Below are positions 56,626 to 64,000 of a DNA stretch of 64,000 nucleotides, one piece after another. The stretch is from NCBI GenBank assembly GCA_020744225.1, contig JAGMWG010000007.1:186001-250000 (forward strand). Direction: 5' to 3'. Position numbers and translations under genes: made by a program. A model generated the notes under the pieces. That model had not been told where the DNA came from and ran no database searches. It saw only the letters and a list, made by a program, of their open reading frames with translations. Positions within the stretch are counted from its first letter, which is position 1, and every line of letters starts with the position of its first letter. The DNA comes from Paraphoma chrysanthemicola. Taxonomy: Eukaryota; Ascomycota; Dothideomycetes; Pleosporales; Phaeosphaeriaceae.

Positions 56626-58478
56626 CGAGACAAGTCCTGGAATGCTTTCCTTTATACCTCGCAGTCCATCTTGTCAAGGAGGTGTCCCTAATTTGTCTTC
56701 AGCACCAACAGCTGAGAATTCAATATGCTCAAGATACATCTCGTGTCGCTTCTATGTTTGACATCCGCCAATTTCAAATTATCTTGAGCCGCCTACCGCG
56801 TTAGGAGCAGTCAGGTCCAATGAATGCACGAAAACCGGGATCATACCAACCATGTTCAAGAGGCTGCGCAAGGCAATTTTTGCCGATTTAGTTTCCCAGA
56901 AGAAGATCTTAGAAACGGTTGCGACACAAGTGTGGTCTCTGATAGGTCATCAAGTTGGACATCATGCCTGGAGGAGGGTCTTGTCCCGAAGCTGTGCTAT
57001 GTGAACGTCAGGGTACGCGCGGAGCTCAGCCGCTGCTAAGTTTGACCATCAGAGGATGCTAGACGCTGCGTCTCGGATCAAAAGTCATGCATAGAGATAT
57101 CGCACGCGCCTGTGTCTCCAAATAATCGCCGGTACCACTGTGCAGCGCCTGATGACGTACAGAAGCGACAACCATTTATGTACCGTGGCGCAGCGCAGCG
57201 CGCACGATAGCTTGTAACGAAGGAGCTGGAGACAGATAGGAGTCCTGTTCCATTGCGGTATCCTCGCGTGGTGGTCAAAGTCTCGGCTTCACGCACAAGA
57301 GCAGACGGAACCACGTTCGCTTGGTCACTGAGTCTTTTGACCTACGATCAACTAGCTCATACTTAGCCAACATGATAGTGTTATGCTAGCATTGATGCTC
57401 TCAGTCGAACATCCTCAGAACTCGGTTGAGGTGTGTGGGTTTGCAGACTAAGGCCCGTAAGCGCCTTCCTTACTAAATCGATACATGTGGCGTAGGCAGG
57501 GGTGCGGCACAGCACCCTGAGGCATACTCGTTACAATGAGTCTAATTTTTGACCAAACACACCCTCGCACTACTCAATTCAGAGGACACAGCGTAGTGAG
57601 ACTGTTTTAGTCTTGCAAGGGATGCAACGCAGTTCATGCACTCGGGCAAGGGCAAGCAAACCCCCAGGTTCGCACCTGCGACTGAACAAATTCGCAGAAT
57701 CCCCATGACGACAACTCGCTCGAAGCTAGTATGAGAACAGAGACATGATGCGACGCCTCGAGACTTCTCTTTCGGAACGTATGCAGAAGTGAGGTAATGG
57801 TGAGTCGTGTCATCGCCGTGCTTTCGCTTGGGTCCAAGAGTTTTCAGGAGTTCATCGGACTGCGGGAGAACTGGTTCATCTCGAATTGAAATGAACCGCC
57901 ATCGTATGTGAAGGTACATCCTTGCCATCACGGCTGTCGAGGTTGTTATGGTGTTGTTATAGCATGTGGTATGGTGAGAAGTGGCCCAGACCATACGATC
58001 ATGCTGGCGGCTTGTCGGGAGCATTCATCAATAACAATAAGTCGATTGACTAACCTCGGCAGCGATTCTCGGTGTGACTTTATGTGCCCATGTAGGTTGT
58101 AGTAGCAATGCGGACACCGCAAGCAATTAAAGTCCTAGCTTAGGAAAGGGGCTCAGCACGCTAAGACACAAAAGGCACCACTGCCGCTTTCCCCGCATCC
58201 CGCCTTTAAAACGTTCAGGTGCATTATTTCGACGCCGATATTAAGAACACTTTAGATCTGGCTCGCGTCGAAATAGCTTGTATGTCCGCTTCGTTTCAGA
58301 CATGCTCCGACGTATCATTGGCTTGTCGGGCATTCGTTCCCAGGTTTTCATCCGCCAATTTAACCTTCAATATGTGCATCAGCAGGACATTTATGATGTG
58401 GAATGTATAAGGAAGGAGGCTACGCAGTAATAGAAGCCACAAAGGAAAGAAAACTAACAAGTACTTTTCACATTGCAA
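56626..58478. other. Divergent intergenic region, 1.85 kb
   Basis: It should hold the promoters of the dynamin gene (-) and the GH62 gene (+). No coding frame is supported. Confidence 0.45.
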
Positions 58479-59552
58479 ATGCTCCTCGCTTTGATCTTTA
58501 GCCTTGCAGCATTTGCTGCGGCGGCGCCGCGAAACCTCATTCAACGCTCTTCCGCGTCATCCCTTGTCGACAGACAGACCATCTCCCTACCCAATAGCTT
58601 CTCGTGGACATCATCAGATATCCTCGTCACCCCTAAAACCGACAGCCGCGCTGTAGCTGGCATCAAAGATCCCTCAATCATCTACCACAACAATGTCTAC
58701 CACGTTTTTGCAAGCACGGCAAAGGCCGAAGGCTACAGTCTAGTGTACTTCAACTTCACAGACTTTGCCAAGGCGAACCAGGCTCCCTTTTACTACCTCG
58801 ACCAATCCGGCATTGGTACGGGGTACCGAGCAGCGCCTGAAGTATTTTACTTCGCACCGCAAAAGCTATGGTACTTGATCTACCAGAACGGCAATGCGGC
58901 CTATAGCACGAATAAAAACATCAGAAACCCAGCTGGCTGGACTGCGCCCAAAACATTTTACTCCGGAACCCCAGCGTTGATCGCAGAAGGCCTCGTAAAT
59001 CCACAACAGGGCTACTGGGTGGACATGTGGGTCGTTTGCGACGATAAGAATTGTCATCTGTTCTCTCATGATGACAATGGACGACTATATCGCAGCCAAA
59101 CAACTCTTGCGCAATTCCCCAACGGTATGAGCGACCCAGTAATCGCGCTGCAAGAAGAAAACAAAAACGATCTCTTCGAGGCAGCAAACGTATACTCCAT
59201 CGGCAACGGCACATACCTTCTGCTCGTAGAATGCATCGGCTCAGGCGCCTCCGCAGGCGGCGTCCGTTACTTCAGATCATGGACATCAAAGGACCTTGCT
59301 GGGCCCTGGACGCCTCTCGCAGCTACTCAGGACCGTCCTTTCATGGGCGAGGCAAATGTACAGTTTCCTGGAACGAAGTGGACAAAGAGTATCAGCCACG
59401 GTGAGATTATCAGAACAAATGTGGATCAGAAACTAAGCATTGGTGCATGTGGCTGGAGATTTATGTATCAGGGGATTGATCCGGCGGCGAATGCGGATTA
59501 CAATGCTTTGCCGTGGAAACTTGGCTTGTTGACACAGAAGGGAGGGTGTTAG
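58479..59552 (+). CDS. Secreted GH62 alpha-L-arabinofuranosidase
   Basis: Single exon of 357 residues from the first ATG (the frame opens with TTG two codons earlier). Signal peptide LLALIFSLAAFAAAAP. The five-bladed GH62 fold is recognised by FSWTSSDILVTPKTDSR, VAGIKDPSIIYHNNVYHVFA with the candidate base Asp, TGYRAAPEVFYFAPQKLWYL, YWVDMWVVCDDKNCHLF, SDPVIALQEENKNDLFEA with the Glu, and VRYFRSWTSKDLAGPW, ending GEIIRTNVDQKLSIGACGWR. The enzyme removes arabinose side chains from arabinoxylan, so it is a plant cell-wall degrading activity. No carbohydrate-binding module is present. Six cysteines or fewer are consistent with secretion. Catalytic residue numbers are not assigned here. Confidence 0.95.
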   Translation: MLLALIFSLAAFAAAAPRNLIQRSSASSLVDRQTISLPNSFSWTSSDILVTPKTDSRAVAGIKDPSIIYHNNVYHVFASTAKAEGYSLVYFNFTDFAKANQAPFYYLDQSGIGTGYRAAPEVFYFAPQKLWYLIYQNGNAAYSTNKNIRNPAGWTAPKTFYSGTPALIAEGLVNPQQGYWVDMWVVCDDKNCHLFSHDDNGRLYRSQTTLAQFPNGMSDPVIALQEENKNDLFEAANVYSIGNGTYLLLVECIGSGASAGGVRYFRSWTSKDLAGPWTPLAATQDRPFMGEANVQFPGTKWTKSISHGEIIRTNVDQKLSIGACGWRFMYQGIDPAANADYNALPWKLGLLTQKGGC

Positions 59553-59729
59553 ACGGTGAAGCACATCATGTGCATCAAATATCTAGGAATGATTACATCA
59601 CAACACAAAGAAAGTGGAGAATTAAGTTGCGTAAGCTTGTCTACAGTCCTGAATTCTGTGTGCTTCCATACATTTGGGTACGTGACAGCGCCCAACATTT
59701 CCCCAATGACACCCCATGCACTACCATCA

Positions 59730-60523
59730 CTACTCAAACACGACCATTTTCCCCCCTTCTGCCTGCCGTACTTTCTCCATGACATCCTCAAGGTCTCCCA
59801 TTTCAGCAGCCTTATCCAGCACAATCATACGTAGTGACGGAAACATCTGACCCAACTTGAAGGGGGTGCTCTTGTAATACTCCGAGCGCGGAGACTGAAG
59901 CCATAGTACGCCAGACATACCGCGTCCTGGAACACTTGCCCGCATACCATAAGGCCGAGGCCGAGGTGGAGGCACATACATTTCGCGAGCCAGCGGGGTA
60001 GATATAGCGATTACCTCGAGGGCATCTAGTTGAGCTTGTTTCAAAGCCAACTGGAAAGCGCGGAGGTCGTTGTAGTCGTCGAAGAAAAACGTGGTGAGGT
60101 GGTAAGGAAGCAGTGCAGCTTCCGAATACACTTGTCGAGATACACGAAGGAGACTAAGCGGGCTGATGATGCGGGAACGTACAAGGCCATGGCCGCGAGC
60201 TGATTTGGTGCGTTGAACGGAATATCTTTTGTGGACGTGGGTGCGAGTGCCTGCAAGAGCGTATGCCCAAATTTTGGTCCGGAGTTCCGGAGGAAGACTC
60301 AGTAGAGGTGATTTGACGCTGTTGTCCTTCGCGCTGGGAGCCTGTTAGCGACTGCTTCACATTAGGCATATAGCCTGGGATGCTCTGGTGTGAGTTCGAG
60401 AGAGATGAGACCATTAGGTAGCAAGCGGACAGGCCAACGGCACTTGGCGCGTTTCTGAATACCCGCCGGACTATGATACTCCTTGCGGGCTGAGGTCTTG
60501 CGGAAGGGGTATCGTGAAGGCAT
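59730..60523 (-). CDS. 2EXR-like protein, N-terminal exon uncertain
   Basis: The sure part is exon 60341-59730 (203 codons). It starts after acceptor ctaacag and ends in a stop at 59730. It shows LLSLPPELRTKIWAYALAG, LSLLRVSRQVYSEAALLPYH, TTFFFDDYNDLRAFQLALK and LEVIAISTP, the normal order of the 2EXR/DUF7730 group (F-box-like LPPELR helix, then RVSRQVYSEA). A possible start is the ATG at 60523 (MPSRYPFRKTSARKE, RWPVRLLPNGLISLE), but I cannot place a donor that joins it in phase. It shares the LP(P)ELR...RVSRQxYSE pattern with the protein at 30760-31539, so both belong to one broad group. Function is unknown. Confidence 0.62.
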
Positions 60524-61580
60524 GATGAGCCCGATGAATGGTCGAGAATTGATTGGCCGGACAGAGTTAGCTCACAGATACGGCGAGTTGAGGAGAAGGG
60601 TGATTTGTGAATGTGCTTGCTAAGAAAAAAAAATCTCTTGGTTTCGATATTTGTAGCGGCATTCAATTTCACGACACAGGGACACTAGTGAGGCTAAGCC
60701 GGCTCGCCTTTCATTTGCTTGGTACGTAAACATATCTATAGTTCACAGACCTACTACTTTTGGAACTGGTTTTCTTCATAGCTTCTGGAAGTAGGTTTGC
60801 ACTAAGAGAGATCATCACAACTCCTGCAGCCATTGCCACCTGCACAACAATCCTCGGTCCATCAGCATTCGATGACATGTATGTACTAACCAGACGCATG
60901 TAGCACTTGCCCTACGCTAGAAAGATACCAATTATACTGCCCAACTCATTAGAAAGTGTTGACGTGGCAACCCAAGCTTATTCTTTTTTTGGAGGCAGCT
61001 GTATCACTGTTCATGCACACGCCGAACGAATTCCAAGCGCAGTAAAATCCGCGCTCGGAGCTTGAGGACCAAACGGCAAACAGAGCATATTGAAAGTAAC
61101 AAATGCTGCATTTCGGGGTATGTAATCCAACTCAAGTCAACCTAACCTAATACTCAACGCAACAAATCAGATACCACCCGACTGAATTCAACTGTCATGC
61201 GTTCCCAAAAGTTCCGTCGTGGAAAACAGAACAAGAACCACAAAACGAGAAAGAGTAACATGCCACGACAAAACCCGCCGACTAGAAACAAGCGAAGCCG
61301 AAAGGAAAACGAAGAGAAGTAGAAGACACAACATGAAGCGGTATATATGGTACACAAACGACAAAATTCAGGCTCCGAGGAATGCTGGGATTCGCTGATG
61401 ATGCTGGGGTAGTCGTCATAGTCGAGATGTCATTCGAGATACGGGCAGTGTCGTCGTAAGGAGCGAAGTCCAGGGATAGCAGAAGAGGGATGTGAGGATG
61501 GGAATCGTAGTCGTGTCGTGCGAATGGAAAAGTGTGTGTCGTGGAGAGAAGGTAGTCGTCTACAAACGATGATGATGGGT
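60524..61580. other. Intergenic region, 1.06 kb
   Basis: 3' flank of the epimerase-like gene and upstream region of the 2EXR-like gene. No further gene is supported. Confidence 0.5.
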
Positions 61581-63052
61581 TCATGGCCACCAGTTCATCC
61601 TTTTGTAGCTGTCGATCATTTCTTCGATGCCCTCTTTGGTGAGCTTCTCGTGTTTGTATCTGTTGTTGGTTAGCCCCGAAGGCTTAAAGTAAGTCGGTCC
61701 TTTTCGGACCAAGAGATAAGACATACGTAAACCCAGTGGTTTTCTCGAATAGGCTTCCATCCAGACTCAAATCTGCGTCTCGCAGTAACTCCTTCTCCAT
61801 GAACGGAGTCAACGGTGTCGACTGGCTTATGCCAGCCTCTTGCTGCAGCTCTGCCCAAGGGTCGAGTGTCTCGTCATTGACTTCGTCTACGACGTGGTCT
61901 AGATGCAGCTTTGCAAATGCTGAGATAAGCGTTCCCTGGAATCCGGTTTCGATACTGAACACCTCATGAATGTGCTTGGCAGTGGTCCCTTGGGCTATAG
62001 TGCATAGTTAGCGTGCGCGTATTGACTTCGGAGATGAGACTGGCGGGGCTAACTCCGGCGCGTCTGATGCACCTGGTGGTTGTCGGGCGAGTGAAGCGGA
62101 AACGGAAGGAGCAGTGGGAGAGAGCGGGAACTTACATGTGTTGCCATGGTCGACGATGTTGAATATTGGGACTGGCTTACGCGGCGCATCCTTGACATAC
62201 CATTCGGCGCCGTGCCATAACGCTCGCACCGTGTCTTCGATATGTACGGTATTCGTCCGAAGGTCCTCCTTCCACAGCCATTTCATCTCTTTCTTGAGGT
62301 GTTGGTACACCCGTGCCATGCACAGTGCTGTTGCAAGAAACTTGCTGGTGTACGGTCCATAGACTTGTGCCAACCGTATGACCATAAGGTTCAGGCCTTC
62401 AATCTTGGCAAGATCTTCCTCGGCTTTGAGCTTCCACTTTGCCAGGTTCGACCATGGCTTCAATTTGTCTGTCTCTTTCCGAGGCTCCCTCTCTGGCTTG
62501 TAGACCATGCCTGTGCTGAGTTCCACGTAGCACTTCACTTTGCGCTTTGCTGCCTCCTTGCCTAATGCCATGGACAGGCCGTATGACCTGGCCTCGTAGA
62601 CCTTCTCCTCTTGTGAGAAACGTGTTTCGCCGCCACAGTTGAAGACATAGTCGAATTGCTTGTCGCCTTCGCGATCAAACACTCGTGGAAGTGACCCTGT
62701 GCTATGTCGTCAGCCTTGCGCCATGCGCCAGCCTACTGCTGCCGATCGCAGGTATGCATTTGTGCAGTACGCACTTTCTTGCCCCGCATCTGCCTGCACG
62801 AAGCGCTCTCTTGAGCAAGCCTCCTTGAACTCTGGTGCCAGCCATGCCAGCTCTGGGAGGTGTTTGTCTACGATGCGAATCTCCGAGGCGAGGTTGTTGT
62901 CGTGGAGGTACTTTGTGAGGTTTCGTCCGGTGTAGCCTGAGACGCGCTGTCAGCAACTCCTAATGTAGGCGGGGGAGTAGGAAACATGACATACCCAGTC
63001 CGCCTATTATCAATACCGCGGGCTTGTCCGCGGACGCAGCTTCCGAGGTCAT
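61581..63052 (-). CDS. NAD-dependent epimerase/dehydratase-like extended SDR
   Basis: Exons 63052-62995, 62936-62775, 62696-62136, 61994-61727 and 61659-61581 give 375 residues, with every phase closing. The Rossmann turn is VLIIGGLGYTGRNL (residues 13-26), split by the first intron. IRIVDKHLPELAWL contains the acidic residue that favours NAD. FDYVFNCGGETRFSQEE, ELSTGMVYKPER and RLAQVYGPYTSKFLATAL follow. In an extended SDR the Tyr-x-x-x-Lys is expected near VYKPER, but here it reads YKPE, so catalysis may be altered. IHEVFSIETGFQGTLIS begins the C-terminal part, which ends MIDSYKRMNWWP. The substrate is unknown. Similar proteins occur across ascomycetes. Confidence 0.88.
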
Positions 63053-64000
63053 ACTGGCTGGCGCACGGGACCGGACTCGCTGGTAAATGTGCAAAGAAGC
63101 CCTTGAAGAATATTGAAGTCGCTGTGTGCGGCAGTCGGTCCTGAAATGTCAGAGTCGGTAAGGGAGATGAGCGTTATGGATCGCGCTCAGGGCTCAGACT
63201 GGACCCTGCTACTATATGGTGCAGACGATGCGGCTCGACTAGGATTTAGGGACTTGTTGAACCAGCCTGACAGGCGAAACTCTAAATCAGGCGCAGAGGG
63301 ACTTTTGCTCGCAGCAACGGAACGAGTGCGAGATGCGAGTTGCCTGGCGAGATCCGAAGGAAGGAGAATGCGACAGCTGAAGCGGGAGGCAACGATGTCA
63401 TATCACCCTTGCCCGACGCATACGACTCATTGACCTGCATGGATGGCAGCGAACCCAATATATAGCCAAATGCCCACAGCATCAATAATGTTCGGCGCAG
63501 CTGCCCACATCGTGTTGCAAGAAAGAGCAAGCGTCGCCGCGCCAGCGATGGCGGGGAATCGTGGCTGAGATTGAATGCACACCATCGTGGTCCGCTCCCG
63601 CAAGTCAACCAAGATTGCTTTTTGGTTCCTCTCCACGCCCAAGTGGAGCCCCTGCCATACATCATCTTATCCTGCACTATATCGGATGCCGGAGGATGGC
63701 CATGAGGCCTCCGTCCCGTTCCGCCGCAGTCTGCAGGTACGTACATACAGTATTCATGTGCACCACTTTGCGACGGCAGTTGCCGGTCGCACGGCATCAC
63801 GGCCACAAGATCTCGTCTTCTTTTGTGCGCGAAAGCCGGCCGCGGGAGAGGAGCAATGGGAACGGGCCCCGGCCAAGGAACTGGACGGCGCGCGTGCTCC
63901 CGCAGTCCTGGACCATGATGCGGGAAGAACCTTTGGTCGCATGACAGCCCAAGGAGTGGGGTGCGTTCAGGGGCAGATGGGTTTTTGCAAAGGCGCGCCT
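63053..64000. other. Upstream region of the epimerase-like gene
   Basis: The last 950 bases hold no frame I can support. The gene beyond the window edge is not visible. Confidence 0.45.

Overview
This window looks like nuclear DNA of a filamentous ascomycete (Pezizomycotina). A Dothideomycete is my best guess, but that is inference. The evidence is short GT-AG introns of about 45-110 bases, genes on both strands without operons, and typical lineage families: a HET-domain protein, a Pth11-like receptor, a fungal-specific transcription factor, a DUF7707-type surface protein, F-box and 2EXR-like proteins, GH62 and tyrosinase. Exon maps below come from reading splice sites and phase by eye. Where phase closes exactly the models are strong.

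Layout. 0-11.5 kb: HET protein with a Gln/Tyr hexapeptide repeat (-), PX protein Ypt35 (-), GPI-type DUF7707 protein (+), disordered PPxY protein (-), ubiquinone hydroxylase Coq6 (+), and a ChaC-type gamma-glutamylcyclotransferase (+). 12.6-23.8 kb: fungal-specific transcription factor (-), ZIP zinc transporter (+), mitochondrial class-III aminotransferase (-), a degraded reading frame (-), a short-chain dehydrogenase (+), and a secreted tyrosinase (-). 26.4-39.4 kb: Pth11-like receptor (+), a coiled-coil gene and a stop-interrupted frame facing it (-), a doubtful small gene (+), a 2EXR-like protein (+), a secreted matrix-metalloproteinase-like enzyme with a C-terminal repeat domain (-), a membrane-anchored prolyl-4-hydroxylase-like dioxygenase (-), a Lys-rich chromatin-type protein (-), and F-actin capping protein beta (-). 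40.9-47.9 kb: a broken F-box gene (+), a secreted LVIVD/choice-of-anchor-like protein (+), and a DHDPS-family aldolase (-). 47.9-53.9 kb holds no gene I can support. 53.9-63.1 kb: dynamin-family GTPase (-), secreted GH62 arabinofuranosidase (+), 2EXR-like protein (-), and an NAD-dependent epimerase-like protein (-).

The genes do not form an obvious pathway or secondary-metabolite cluster. They mix housekeeping functions (Coq6, Cap2, Ypt35, ChaC, dynamin) with accessory secreted or signalling functions (tyrosinase, GH62, metalloproteinase, LVIVD protein, DUF7707 protein, Pth11-like receptor, HET protein). I see no CRISPR array, intact transposon, rRNA or confident tRNA.

The points most worth a second look are the 5-base microexon in the ChaC gene, the inferred GC-AG introns in COQ6 and the ZIP gene, the fungal matrixin with a cysteine switch and propeller-like tail, the prion-like repeat on the HET protein, and three reading frames broken by stops or frameshift.
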